DNA from: an uncultured Alphaproteobacteria bacterium
GTDB lineage: Bacteria > Pseudomonadota > Alphaproteobacteria > RS24
DNA length: 64,000 bases
NCBI GenBank assembly: GCA_938091085.1
Contig: CALKOC010000017.1
Coordinates: forward strand, 124,001-188,000
Direction: 5' to 3'
Numbering within the stretch: position 1 is the stretch's first letter; each line of letters starts with the position of its first letter. Shown here in pieces: positions 32,582 to 40,811 of this stretch. The notes beneath the pieces are model-generated. The model saw only the letters and a list, made by a program, of their open reading frames with translations. It was not told the DNA's origin and made no database searches. The position numbers and the translations under genes are program-made.

Positions 32582-32598
32582 TAGGAACATTGTTCCTA
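32582..32598. promoter_or_regulatory. 17-bp perfect palindrome upstream of rplS
   Basis: 'TAGGAACATTGTTCCTA' has 8-bp arms around one base, in the trmD-rplS gap about 100 bp upstream of rplS. It has operator-like symmetry, or it could form an RNA hairpin in the rplS leader. The binding factor is unknown. Confidence 0.4.
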
Positions 32599-32725
32599 AC
32601 CGGATGGGGGCAATTACCACGTAAACTTACCCTTGTCACCCCTTTTTGCCCATAAAAACAGCTAATTTCACCATATAAATATAAGATGGATGTTATAGAC
32701 GTTAAAATCGGTACAATTCACCGGA

Positions 32726-33424
32726 TTAGGGCTTTTTTTTGTACATTTCCCACAAATCAGGTCGTCTTTCGCGGGTTATCTGTTCTGACATCTCTTGACG
32801 CCACGCATCAACTTTGGCGTGATCACCGGAGGTAAGAATTTCGGGAATATTATGCCCTTCAAACTCTCCCGGGCGCGTATAGTGGGGATATTCCAATAAG
32901 CCGGCTGAAAAACTTTCATCTTCGCCCGAACGCGCATCACCCATGACGCCAGGACGCAGACGCAAAGCCGCATCCAGCACTACCTGCGCGGCAACCTCAC
33001 CGCCAGACAATACGTAATCGCCAAGGCTCACTTCCTCAACTGTGCGTGTGTCGTAAAATCGTTCATCTACACCTTCAAAACGTGAGCAAAAAACGATGAG
33101 CCCCGGGCCATCTGCCAACTCCTGAACCCGTTGTTGAGTGAGAGGTTTGCCGCGCGGGGTCATGGCCATAACCGGCAAACCGGGATGAGCCGCAATTGCC
33201 GCATCATAGGCCGCCGTCGCTACATCAGCGCGTAAAACCATACCTGCGCCACCACCAGAAGGCGTGTCATCTACAGATTGATGCTTGCCTGTGCCGAAAT
33301 CGCGTAAAGCAACAATATCAAGTGACCAAACGCCCTCATTCAATGCTCGGCCCGCCAACGCATGCCCCAACATGCCGGGAAATGCCTCCGGTAAAAGGGT
33401 AATCACACAGGCTTGCCAACTCAT
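32726..33424 (-). CDS. trmD: tRNA (guanine-37-N1)-methyltransferase TrmD
   Basis: SPOUT methyltransferase that makes m1G37 in tRNAs to prevent frameshifting. '[20 protein letters not shown]', '[14 protein letters not shown]', '[15 protein letters not shown]' and '[14 protein letters not shown]' are the conserved SAM- and tRNA-binding motifs. At 232 residues it is normal. It overlaps rimM by 4 bp (ATGA-type) in the conserved rpsP-rimM-trmD-rplS order. Confidence 0.96.
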   Translation of the reverse strand: MSWQACVITLLPEAFPGMLGHALAGRALNEGVWSLDIVALRDFGTGKHQSVDDTPSGGGAGMVLRADVATAAYDAAIAAHPGLPVMAMTPRGKPLTQQRVQELADGPGLIVFCSRFEGVDERFYDTRTVEEVSLGDYVLSGGEVAAQVVLDAALRLRPGVMGDARSGEDESFSAGLLEYPHYTRPGEFEGHNIPEILTSGDHAKVDAWRQEMSEQITRERRPDLWEMYKKKP

Positions 33425-34014
33425 TCGCTTGCCTCATCTTCAAAGTCTTGTGGAGGAATAACTGTAAGTGTTCCCAGTTTAAAATCAATTTCAGGCACAT
33501 TGATTTTCGTAAAGGGGATAAACTGACCTTCAATCTCAAGCAAATCGGCTGAACCAAAATTATGGACGGCTTTAACCATACCCAGCTTTTCACCTTGAAC
33601 AGTCACCGCCGTAAGTCCGATTAAATCAGTATGATAAAAAACTTCCTCATCAAGCTCGGGAAGGTTGTCGCGCTCGACATAAAGACGCGTCCCTCTCAGC
33701 GCCTCAGCCTGTGACCGCGAGGTGACATTTCTAAATCGAACGCGTACGCCCATTTTGTCAGGATAGGTGTTTAATATCTCAAACGTATTTTGTTCAGCCT
33801 CATCTGACAGAACGCCATAAGCGGCTATGTCCATGGGGTTTTCGGTGAATGTCTTTATGCGTACATCCCCCTTCACCCCATGCGCACCGGCAACCGCGCC
33901 AACACATATACGCGTGGTGTCACGATTGCCATTTGCATCATCTACAGCTGCGCGCTCATCAGTTGAAGGCGCGCCCTGAGTATTCTCTGCATCTCCGTTT
34001 TTTTGAGACGCCAA
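33421..34014 (-). CDS. rimM: 16S rRNA processing / 30S maturation factor RimM
   Basis: Assembly factor for the 30S head that binds S19. The N-terminal barrel has '[20 protein letters not shown]' and the C-terminal PRC-barrel has '[20 protein letters not shown]' and '[13 protein letters not shown]'. An N-terminal 35-residue acidic, low-complexity extension precedes the conserved domain. At 197 residues it is slightly long. It begins immediately after rpsP and overlaps trmD. Confidence 0.94.
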   Translation of the reverse strand: MASQKNGDAENTQGAPSTDERAAVDDANGNRDTTRICVGAVAGAHGVKGDVRIKTFTENPMDIAAYGVLSDEAEQNTFEILNTYPDKMGVRVRFRNVTSRSQAEALRGTRLYVERDNLPELDEEVFYHTDLIGLTAVTVQGEKLGMVKAVHNFGSADLLEIEGQFIPFTKINVPEIDFKLGTLTVIPPQDFEDEASE

Positions 34015-34551
34015 TTAGTCTTCCTTTTCAGCCTCTTCAGCAGGAGCCTCTTCAGCAGGAGCTCCCTCAGCAGCAGCCTCTTCAGCAGGAGCCTCTTCAG
34101 CAGGAGCTTCCTCAGCAGGAGCTTCCTCAGCAGGAGCTTCCTCAGCAGCAGCCTCTTCAGCAGGAGCTTCTTCAGCAGGGGCTTCCTCAGCAGCTTTCTC
34201 GGCTTCTTTGGCAGCTTCCTCAGCTTCTTGTTTCGCAGCCAGACGCTCTTGTGCTTTAACACCAGGTACAGCTTTTTGTGGGTTATTGCGCTCGGTGCGC
34301 TTCCACATGCCAGCTTCATCCAAAAATCTTGCGACACGATCGGATGGCTTCGCACCTTTTTCGAGCCAGTGCTTGATACGGTCTAGCTCAAGTTGCAGGC
34401 GCTCGGTGTTATCTTTCGGCAAAAGAGGGTTATAAATACCCACTCTTTCAATAAACCGACCATCACGCGGCATTCTGCTGTCGGCAACAACAATACGGTA
34501 ATAAGGACGTTTCTTTGCCCCGCCTCGGGACATACGAATTTTAAGTGCCAT
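34015..34551 (-). CDS. rpsP: 30S ribosomal protein S16 with long Ala/Glu-rich C-terminal tail
   Basis: The first 80 residues are ordinary S16: '[20 protein letters not shown]', '[20 protein letters not shown]' and '[17 protein letters not shown]'. The protein then runs on to 178 residues, about twice the usual length. The extra C-terminal 90 residues begin with a Lys/Glu/Ala helix-forming stretch, followed by about ten near-identical Ala-Pro-Ala-Glu-Glu pentads and a final 'EKED'. Tails of this type on S16 are known in some Alphaproteobacteria, but the length varies and no function is established. It lies 27 bp after ffh and directly before rimM. Confidence 0.95.
   Translation of the reverse strand: MALKIRMSRGGAKKRPYYRIVVADSRMPRDGRFIERVGIYNPLLPKDNTERLQLELDRIKHWLEKGAKPSDRVARFLDEAGMWKRTERNNPQKAVPGVKAQERLAAKQEAEEAAKEAEKAAEEAPAEEAPAEEAAAEEAPAEEAPAEEAPAEEAPAEEAAAEGAPAEEAPAEEAEKED
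34033..34182 (-). repeat. 15-bp in-frame repeat array encoding APAEE pentads in rpsP
   Basis: About ten contiguous 15-bp units (plus-strand type 'ctcttcagcaggagc') encode Ala-Pro-Ala-Glu-Glu, with two Ala-Ala-Ala-Glu variants. The nucleotide units are nearly identical, pointing to recent expansion by slippage or unequal recombination rather than old divergence. Confidence 0.95.
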
Positions 34552-34578
34552 TGGTTATATTCCTTTCAAATCACTTAA

Positions 34579-36114
34579 TCATTTTTTCTTAGGAGGGAAA
34601 CTAGGCTTCCCACCGCCCGAAAACGGGTCGGAGAAAGATGATCCCCCTAATTGTTTGGAAAGCTGGTCAAAATCCGGCATTTGATTGCCAGTTGGTAAAT
34701 CAGCAGGAAGGTCAGCCGGTAAATCAGCGGGAAGGTTTCCACCTAATCCACCCATATTCCCGCCCATATTCCCACCGAGACCACCACCGAGCGCACCCAT
34801 CATGCCTGACAGCCCGCCCTTGCCCAGTTTTTTCATCATATCCGCCATTTGGCGGTGCATTTTAATAAGCTTGTTAACATCCTGAACCTGCGTACCGGAT
34901 CCGGCAGCAACCCGCTTTTTGCGGCTGGCATTCAGTAATTTTGGATTGTCTTTTTCAGCCTGCGTCATCGACGAGACAATCGCGGCCTGACGAATAAGCT
35001 CTTTATCATCCATGCCGAGATTACCAAGCTGTTTAGCCTTTTTACCCAACAGATTTCCGGGCAACATATTCAACACACCGGCCATGCCGCCCATTCGTTG
35101 CATTTGTTTGAGCTGCTCCGCCATATCTTCCAGCGTGAACTGCCCTTTTTTCATGCGCGCCGCCATTTTTTCGGCTTTTTCGGCATCCAAGGTTTCGGCA
35201 GCTTTTTCAACCAGTCCAACGACATCGCCCATGCCAAGAATGCGACCGGCTATGCGCTGGGCATCAAAGGCCTCGATTTTATCAGTGCCTTCACCCGTGC
35301 CCAAAAACTTAATTGGAACGCCGGTGACATGCCTCATGGAAAGAGCTGCACCGCCGCGTCCGTCACCTTCGGTTCGGGTCAGGACAATCCCGCTTAGGCT
35401 GACACGTTGACTGAATTTCTCAGCAATCGTTACCGCTTCCTGACCCGTTAGACTGTCAGCAACCAGCAAAACCTCTTTCGGCGTGGCAATTTTTTCAATC
35501 TCGGAAAGCTCTGCCATAAGAGCTTCATCTGCATTCGTACGTCCTGCGGTATCGAGCAAGACAACATCAAACCCACCAAGCCGACCGGCATCCAGCGCCC
35601 GTTGGGTAATAGAAACAGGACGTTGCCCTTCAACAATCGGCAGGGTTTCAACGTCGATTTGTTCTCCCAGCACCCTTAGCTGTTCCATCGCCGCCGGACG
35701 AGACGTATCCAAAGACGCCATAAGAACCTTTTTTTTCTCACCCTTCAGGCGGCGGGCAATTTTTGCGGTACTGGTGGTTTTACCTGAGCCCTGAAGACCC
35801 ACCATCATCACAGGGACGGGTGGCACAGCTTCAAATGAGAGCGGCACAGCCTCACCGAGCATGGTGACCAACTCGTCGTGAACAATCTTAATAACTTGCT
35901 GGCCTGGCTTTACAGATTTTAGAACATTGGCTCCCACCGCCGCAGGTTTCACGGATGCGATAAAATCTTTGACGACAGGCAGGGCAACATCAGCTTCCAA
36001 TAGCGCATTGCGGACTTCCTGAAGCGCGGCATCGACATCTTTTTCAGACAGCGCACCGCGTCCGGTCAATCGGTCAAATATACCTTCCAGATTTTCAGAC
36101 AGTGATTCAAACAT
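34579..36114 (-). CDS. ffh: signal recognition particle protein Ffh
   Basis: SRP54 GTPase that binds signal sequences and the SRP RNA, delivering nascent membrane proteins to FtsY. The order is N domain, G domain with P-loop 'GLQGSGKTTSTAK' (about residues 106-118), 'DTAGRTNADEALM' and 'TRTEGDGRGGAALS', then the methionine-rich M domain with 'KRVAAGSGTQVQDVNKLIK'. After it comes an unusual tail of Gly/Met/Asn repeats and three 'LPAD' units. At 511 residues it is about 50 longer than E. coli Ffh. The partner ftsY is encoded 2.5 kb away on the other strand. It leads the ffh-rpsP-rimM-trmD run. Confidence 0.96.
   Translation of the reverse strand: MFESLSENLEGIFDRLTGRGALSEKDVDAALQEVRNALLEADVALPVVKDFIASVKPAAVGANVLKSVKPGQQVIKIVHDELVTMLGEAVPLSFEAVPPVPVMMVGLQGSGKTTSTAKIARRLKGEKKKVLMASLDTSRPAAMEQLRVLGEQIDVETLPIVEGQRPVSITQRALDAGRLGGFDVVLLDTAGRTNADEALMAELSEIEKIATPKEVLLVADSLTGQEAVTIAEKFSQRVSLSGIVLTRTEGDGRGGAALSMRHVTGVPIKFLGTGEGTDKIEAFDAQRIAGRILGMGDVVGLVEKAAETLDAEKAEKMAARMKKGQFTLEDMAEQLKQMQRMGGMAGVLNMLPGNLLGKKAKQLGNLGMDDKELIRQAAIVSSMTQAEKDNPKLLNASRKKRVAAGSGTQVQDVNKLIKMHRQMADMMKKLGKGGLSGMMGALGGGLGGNMGGNMGGLGGNLPADLPADLPADLPTGNQMPDFDQLSKQLGGSSFSDPFSGGGKPSFPPKKK
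34687..34818 (-). repeat. low-complexity repeats in the Ffh C-terminal tail
   Basis: Gly-Gly-Asn-Met/Leu-Gly-Gly repeats are followed by three Leu-Pro-Ala-Asp tetrads and one Leu-Pro-Thr, encoded by short in-frame tandem units (about 12 bp for LPAD). They sit after the M domain core, where sequence is known to be variable. Confidence 0.8.
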
Positions 36115-36140
36115 GTCTTTGTTTCATCCACCCTTTAAAT

Positions 36141-36172
36141 ATTCACATAAACATTCACATAAACATTCACAG
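36141..36172. repeat. 12-bp tandem repeat (2.7 copies) in the ffh leader
   Basis: Units of 'ATTCACATAAAC' are repeated twice, followed by a partial third copy. The last ATTCAC can pair with GTGAAT at 36182-36187. It lies 27-58 bp upstream of the ffh ATG, within the likely 5' UTR. Confidence 0.85.
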
Positions 36173-36206
36173 TCATTTTTTGTGAATAATTTCCAACCGA
36201 TAATGC

Positions 36207-36233
36207 ACCCGAGGACGAATATCGTTGTCGGGT
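36207..36233. promoter_or_regulatory. 27-bp near-perfect inverted repeat upstream of ffh
   Basis: Outer arms ACCCGA/TCGGGT and inner arms GACGA/TCGTT surround a 3-nt centre. There is one mismatched pair between the outer and inner arms and one G-T pair. The symmetry suits a dimeric repressor or activator site, or a strong leader hairpin. No U-run follows in either direction, which argues against a terminator. Confidence 0.5.
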
Positions 36234-36393
36234 GTTGATTTTGCTCCAACGAGCTAAAACCAGATAAGGTAACTTATCTCTGTAATTTGAAGGCAAACTA
36301 GGCAGAGAATGAGAGAAAGTCAAGTAAAGCAGATGCTTACATCTAGCCTAGCGTATCGTATTTGATGCAAAACTGGCTATTTTCGCCTATTCT

Positions 36394-36405
36394 GCCTATA
36401 TAGGC
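36394..36405. promoter_or_regulatory. 12-bp perfect palindrome upstream of dapF
   Basis: 'GCCTATATAGGC' lies 42 bp before the dapF GTG. A nearby 'CGCCTAT' offers an alternative pairing with 'ATAGGCG'. It contains a TATA-like core that could overlap a -10 element; this is inferred. Confidence 0.35.
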
Positions 36406-36447
36406 GCTATTGACTTAAATATGTAAACGCAATTTGGGACCCCCGTT

Positions 36448-37356
36448 GTGACGAATACAAACGGACAGGATAATTTGAGACCTTTCTCCCGCATGAATGG
36501 GCTGGGTAACGATTTCATCATTTTTGATGTGATGGATAATGATGCCTCATTGCCTGATGATATCTCCCAAAATGTATGGCGTAACATTGCCGATAGAGAT
36601 AATCCGGCGACTAAAGGCTGTGACCAGATTTTGATTTTGCGCCCCGCCCATGAACAGGGTGATTGCTTCATGGATATCCGAAACGCCGATGGCAGTCGGG
36701 CTGAATCCTGCGGAAATGGCACGAGAGCTGTGGCCGCTTATATTGCCAAGCATAAAGGCCAAAACAACCCTGTGATTGAAACACTTGGCGGGTCGCTAAG
36801 CTGTACAGTTATGCCGGAAAATCGCGTAGAGGTCACTATGCCGGCACCAAAATTTGCTTGGACGGATATTCCTGTTGCTGAAGAGATTAAAACTAATGGC
36901 GTAAAATTACATGATGAATTACCACCGGCTTTTTTGGTGAATGTCGGTAATCCACATGCAGTGTTATTCGCCTCCAGAAAAACCAAATGGATGGCATCCA
37001 AATATGGCAGTGATCTCGAAATGCATCCTCTCTTTCCGCAAAAGGCAAATATCAATTTTGCTCAAATATTGCGTGATTTTGAGAGAGCAACGATTTTGCT
37101 TCACACATGGGAGCGCGGTGCCGGGCTGACTAAAGCCTGTGGTTCCGGGGCTTGTGCCACCGCTATCGCCGCTATTGAACTTGGCGCAACTCGATTGCCC
37201 GACGGCACATTACGCACCGAGGTGGATATAATCCCGCCTGTTAATCAAGACAGGAATGAGAGCGACATTATAACCATTCGTTATCAACCCGGCGCAGAGA
37301 CTTATATAATGCGCGGACCTACTGAATTTGAATTTGACGGGAAAGTAAGCTTGTGA
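36448..37356 (+). CDS. dapF: diaminopimelate epimerase
   Basis: Cofactor-independent epimerase converting LL- to meso-diaminopimelate for peptidoglycan and lysine. The two catalytic cysteines are visible in 'ESCGNGTRAVAAY' and 'KACGSGACATA'. 'MNGLGNDFIIFD' is the usual N-terminal motif. I keep the GTG start ('MTNTNGQ'), but the ATG at 36493 ('MNGLGND') would give the more standard short N-terminus. The stop overlaps the mtaB GTG by 4 bp, so the two are translationally coupled. Confidence 0.95.
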   Translation: MTNTNGQDNLRPFSRMNGLGNDFIIFDVMDNDASLPDDISQNVWRNIADRDNPATKGCDQILILRPAHEQGDCFMDIRNADGSRAESCGNGTRAVAAYIAKHKGQNNPVIETLGGSLSCTVMPENRVEVTMPAPKFAWTDIPVAEEIKTNGVKLHDELPPAFLVNVGNPHAVLFASRKTKWMASKYGSDLEMHPLFPQKANINFAQILRDFERATILLHTWERGAGLTKACGSGACATAIAAIELGATRLPDGTLRTEVDIIPPVNQDRNESDIITIRYQPGAETYIMRGPTEFEFDGKVSL

Positions 37357-38654
37357 ACAAAAATGATGACCTTACAGTCAGGAATTTTGGTTGCCGCCTC
37401 AATGCCCTTGATGGCGATCATATTCGTGAAGCCGCGAACAAGGCAGGTCTTTCGCAAGCCACCATCATTAACAGTTGTGCCGTAACATCTGAAGCCGTCA
37501 GACAGGCACGTCAAGCTGTTCGTAAAGCGGCAAAAACTAAACCGGAAACTCCGATTATTGTGACAGGCTGTGCCGCCCAAACCGACGGCGATGCCTTCGC
37601 CGCAATGCCGGAAGTCAGTCAGGTACTTGGTAATGAAGAAAAATTTCTAGCCGCCTCTTATGCGTCACAAAACACGCACCAAGCCGAGACGCCAGAAAAC
37701 GCCAAAGCTTTGCAGGTAAGCGATATTATGGAGATCACGCGCGCTGTGCCGCGCGCCAATATACCCCAACAAAGTCGCGCGCGGGCTTTTGTCCAAGTGC
37801 AAACAGGTTGTGACCATAGATGCACATTTTGCATTATTCCATTCGGGCGCGGAAATTCTCGCTCAACCCCGATTACGGAGGTCGTAAAGAATTGCCAAAC
37901 ACTTGTGTCATCAGGGCATCGTGAAATTGTTCTCACTGGCGTCGATATTACAAGCTGGGGGGGTGACCTTGAGGGTCATGAACAAGACGGGTTAGGCGCA
38001 TTGGTGTCAGCCATATTGGAAAACACACCCACGCTGGAACGGCTTCGTCTATCATCTGTGGATGCGGTAGAACTGGACACCAAATTGCTTGAGCGTGTTG
38101 TTCTGGATGAACGTGTCATGCCCCATTTGCATCTTTCTTTGCAAGCCGGTGACGATATGATTTTAAAACGTATGAAACGCCGTCACACTCGTGAGGATGC
38201 AATAAATTTTTGCCGTGAGATGAAAGCTAAAAGACCTGATATGGTTTTTGGCGCTGATATCATTGCGGGCTTTCCGACAGAAACAGATGCAATGTTCGAG
38301 AACTCTCTCAGGCTCGTGAAAGAGTGTCAGATTGTCTGGTTGCATGTTTTTCCGTTCTCGCCCCGCCCCGACACACCAGCAGCTAAAATGCCTCAGCTCT
38401 CTGCCGAAACCATTAGGGAGCGCGCTAGATTATTGCGCGCCGCCGGAGATAAAGTCCGACAAGAATGGTTGGAAACCCAAATCGGCACCACAGTGAAAGG
38501 CCTGATTGAAAAACCGGGTCAGGCAAGAAGTGAAACTTTCGCCATGATTGATTTTTCTGATGAACAACAAGAGACCATGCCCATAGGCGATATATATAAT
38601 TTTAGCATCACCGGACATGACGGCACAAAATTAATCGGAAAGCGCGTCGCATGA
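37353..38654 (+). CDS. mtaB: tRNA t6A37 methylthiotransferase MtaB
   Basis: Radical SAM enzyme adding a methylthio group to t6A at position 37 of ANN-decoding tRNAs. The N-terminal MTTase domain has three cluster-binding cysteines (C14 'NFGCRLNALDG', C42 'NSCAVT', C73 'TGCAAQ'). The radical SAM CxxxCxxC is C153/C157/C160 ('GCDHRCTFCIIPFGRG'). A short TRAM-like region ends the protein. 'NFGCRLN' places it with MtaB rather than MiaB. It has a GTG start overlapping the dapF stop and 433 residues. The dapF-mtaB-ftsY order is a conserved alphaproteobacterial cluster. Confidence 0.94.
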   Translation: MNKNDDLTVRNFGCRLNALDGDHIREAANKAGLSQATIINSCAVTSEAVRQARQAVRKAAKTKPETPIIVTGCAAQTDGDAFAAMPEVSQVLGNEEKFLAASYASQNTHQAETPENAKALQVSDIMEITRAVPRANIPQQSRARAFVQVQTGCDHRCTFCIIPFGRGNSRSTPITEVVKNCQTLVSSGHREIVLTGVDITSWGGDLEGHEQDGLGALVSAILENTPTLERLRLSSVDAVELDTKLLERVVLDERVMPHLHLSLQAGDDMILKRMKRRHTREDAINFCREMKAKRPDMVFGADIIAGFPTETDAMFENSLRLVKECQIVWLHVFPFSPRPDTPAAKMPQLSAETIRERARLLRAAGDKVRQEWLETQIGTTVKGLIEKPGQARSETFAMIDFSDEQQETMPIGDIYNFSITGHDGTKLIGKRVA

Positions 38655-38679
38655 CTGCAAGTAAAGAGAAACAAAACTG

Positions 38680-39600
38680 ATGGGTATTTTTGACCGTCTA
38701 AAGACCGGCCTCTCCAAATCAAGCCGCGCTCTTGGTGAAAACCTTGGGAGCATTATTGGCCGCCGCAGGTTGGACAAGGAAACACTTCAGGAGCTTGAAG
38801 AATTGCTTATAAGCTCTGATCTGGGTCTATCCGCTTCAGCAGATATTATTGCTAACATTGCGCAGAAAAAAATCGAAGGCGACGTTTCAGAAGCCGAAGT
38901 CAAAGAAATGCTTGCCTCTGAAATAACAGATAAACTTTCCCCTCATAGCAGTGCGTTAAATCCGGATACACATCAGCCCTATGTCATTCTTATGACGGGG
39001 GTAAACGGGGCGGGTAAGACCACTACCATTGGCAAACTGGCCAACAAATTTCAAAGTGAAGGCAAATCCGTGATGCTTGCAGCGGGTGATACATTCCGAG
39101 CCGCCGCTATTGAACAACTCACCATCTGGGGAGAGCGCGCCAATGTGCCAGTGATTACTACCAAGCAAGGCGGTGATGCCGCTGGGTTGGCCTATGACGC
39201 TTTACAACAAGCCAAAACTTCCGGCACAGATATTTTAATGATTGATACGGCAGGGCGTTTGCAATCAAATACCGACCTCATGGCTGAACTAGAAAAAATT
39301 ATCCGTGTGCTACGCAAAATTGACCCTAATGTGCCACACGCCTCGCTCCTTATTCTGGATGCCACTACCGGGCAAAACGCCCTCACGCAGGCAGAGATAT
39401 TTCAAAAATCTGCCGAAATCTCTGGGATTATTATGACCAAGCTTGATGGTACGGCGCGCGGCGGGGTGCTGGTTGCGATTGCTGAGCGCCTCCACCTACC
39501 AATACATTATATAGGTGTTGGTGAAACGGCTGAAGATCTTCTGCTTTTTGATGCTTCGTCTTACGCCCGTGCGCTTGTTGGGCTTGAGGATATCGCTTAA
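38680..39600 (+). CDS. ftsY: SRP receptor FtsY
   Basis: Membrane-associated GTPase receptor for the Ffh-ribosome complex. The N domain begins directly ('MGIFDRLKTGLSKSSRALGE'), without the long acidic A domain of E. coli. The G domain carries 'GVNGAGKTTTIGKL', 'DTAGRLQSNTDLM', 'TKLDGTARGG' and 'IGVGETAEDLLLF'. At 306 residues it is typical for Alphaproteobacteria. It is 6 bp from the convergent NUDIX gene. Confidence 0.96.
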   Translation: MGIFDRLKTGLSKSSRALGENLGSIIGRRRLDKETLQELEELLISSDLGLSASADIIANIAQKKIEGDVSEAEVKEMLASEITDKLSPHSSALNPDTHQPYVILMTGVNGAGKTTTIGKLANKFQSEGKSVMLAAGDTFRAAAIEQLTIWGERANVPVITTKQGGDAAGLAYDALQQAKTSGTDILMIDTAGRLQSNTDLMAELEKIIRVLRKIDPNVPHASLLILDATTGQNALTQAEIFQKSAEISGIIMTKLDGTARGGVLVAIAERLHLPIHYIGVGETAEDLLLFDASSYARALVGLEDIA

Positions 39601-39606
39601 AGCAAC

Positions 39607-40182
39607 TTAACCGGTATAATTAAAGCCCGGTGTGGCGAGCCAATCCTCCGGTTGGGGCGCAGGCGGAAAATTTTCCATTTCTCGTGTTTCGTGAAAATAT
39701 TTTAACGTCCAATAAACACTCGGAAAAGCCAACTCAGCCCAAGGAATTTCCTCCCAGTCTAATAAAGCAACTTCAACAGTCTCATCCCCGGCGGCAATAT
39801 CGGGAGAACGTAAATCGCCACGATAAAATATCTGCACCTGACTGATGCGCTCAACATTATAAATTGCCAGCAAGGGTCCGATGTCGACATCCGCACAGGC
39901 TTCCTCTTTTGCCTCGCGGGCGGCACCTTGTTGTGTGGTCTCCAACTGTTCCATGAAACCGGCAGGGAGTGTCCAGAAGCCTTTGCGAGGCTCAATATCC
40001 CTCCGACACATAAGAATCTTGCCTTCCCATAGAGCAAGAACTCCGGTGACAATTTTCGGGTTCACATAATCAATAAAACCACATGTGTCGCAAATATCTC
40101 TGGTGAAAGTGTCATTATCCGGTGCGCGTTTCGAAAAAAGCGGGGCATGATTATAATCTCGTGATTTATCTTGAAAAACCAT
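39607..40182 (-). CDS. NUDIX hydrolase with N-terminal CxxC-containing segment
   Basis: NUDIX-fold pyrophosphohydrolase. 'ICDTCGFIDYVNPKIV' looks like half of a NudC-type zinc ribbon, and the NUDIX box follows ('GFMEQLETTQQGAAREAKEE'). Such proteins are often annotated as ADP-ribose or NADH pyrophosphatase-like; the substrate is not determinable. I choose the ATG 18 bp inside the ORF-track GTG because GAGGGAG lies just upstream of it. The GTG alternative would overlap the ccmG stop. It follows ccmG on the same strand and may be read from the ccm operon. Confidence 0.85.
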   Translation of the reverse strand: MVFQDKSRDYNHAPLFSKRAPDNDTFTRDICDTCGFIDYVNPKIVTGVLALWEGKILMCRRDIEPRKGFWTLPAGFMEQLETTQQGAAREAKEEACADVDIGPLLAIYNVERISQVQIFYRGDLRSPDIAAGDETVEVALLDWEEIPWAELAFPSVYWTLKYFHETREMENFPPAPQPEDWLATPGFNYTG

Positions 40183-40199
40183 GTGACTCCCTCGCGGCA

Positions 40200-40811
40200 C
40201 TAAAACGCAGATAATAACAAACCGTTTGATATTCCTAACATTGGAAGCAATGTTTCAGCAATGAATTCCTGTGTTAATGGGCCAATATGACGGTGTAAAA
40301 TCTTGCCGTCACCATCAATCACAAAAGTTTCCGGCACACCATAAACACCAAAACCAATAGCAACACGACCGTCCTGGTCCATGCCGACTTTTTGATACGG
40401 GTTACCCAAACCGCCAAGAAAGCGGGTCGCTGCCTGAGGCTTATCTTTATAATTCAGGCCATAAATTGGAACACCAGCACGTGCCAACGACATCAAAGCA
40501 GGATGCTCTTCCCGACAAGGAACACACCAACTCGCCCAAATATTGAGTAAAGACACATCACCCTGTCTCAAATCCGACTCATCAAATCCATTAAACCCAT
40601 TCTCTGGATTTTCAGTCGAAAGGGGAGGTAAAGAAAACGCCGGTACGGGTTTATTAATCAGAACAGAAGGAAGCGAAGAAGGATCACCTTTTTGCAAAGC
40701 AAATAAAAACAAAATGAATATCAAGAAAAAGACAGCAAAAAAGATGAAATATCTTCCCAATGCACGCATCTTATGGGCTGTTGGGGGAGTCTTCTGGTTT
40801 AAATTCATCAT
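40200..40811 (-). CDS. ccmG: cytochrome c maturation thioredoxin CcmG/DsbE
   Basis: Membrane-anchored periplasmic thioredoxin-like protein that keeps apocytochrome c haem-binding cysteines reduced. A single N-terminal transmembrane anchor ('YFIFFAVFFLIFILFLFAL') precedes the thioredoxin fold with active site 'ASWCVPCREEHP' and 'GVPETFVID'. The start is uncertain. ATG at 40811 has an AGGAAG Shine-Dalgarno but overlaps ccmD by 41 bp; ATG at 40769 ('MRALGRYF') lies one base after the ccmD stop and gives a more usual N-terminus. It is the last ccm gene of the operon. Confidence 0.93.
   Translation of the reverse strand: MMNLNQKTPPTAHKMRALGRYFIFFAVFFLIFILFLFALQKGDPSSLPSVLINKPVPAFSLPPLSTENPENGFNGFDESDLRQGDVSLLNIWASWCVPCREEHPALMSLARAGVPIYGLNYKDKPQAATRFLGGLGNPYQKVGMDQDGRVAIGFGVYGVPETFVIDGDGKILHRHIGPLTQEFIAETLLPMLGISNGLLLSAF

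Larger units (their letters stand above)
36115..36447. other. 333-bp divergent intergenic region (ffh / dapF)
   Basis: No credible gene lies here; the 62-aa ORF on the minus strand is an artefact of the tandem repeat. It should hold the promoters of the ffh operon and dapF. It contains a 12-bp tandem repeat, a 27-bp near-perfect inverted repeat and a 12-bp palindrome, listed separately. Confidence 0.8.

Noticed and set aside
34033-34182. Repeat array considered as a CRISPR
   Set aside because: Units are contiguous 15-mers with no spacers and are in frame inside rpsP.
33849-34386. Two plus-strand ORFs of 127-136 aa rich in Ser/Arg/Phe or Gln/Leu/Pro
   Set aside because: They are antisense translations of the rpsP repeat array; repeats keep several frames open.
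36135-36323. 62-aa minus-strand ORF upstream of ffh ending NVYVNVYVN
   Set aside because: It is the translation of the 12-bp tandem repeat, has no ribosome site and overlaps the 27-bp inverted repeat.
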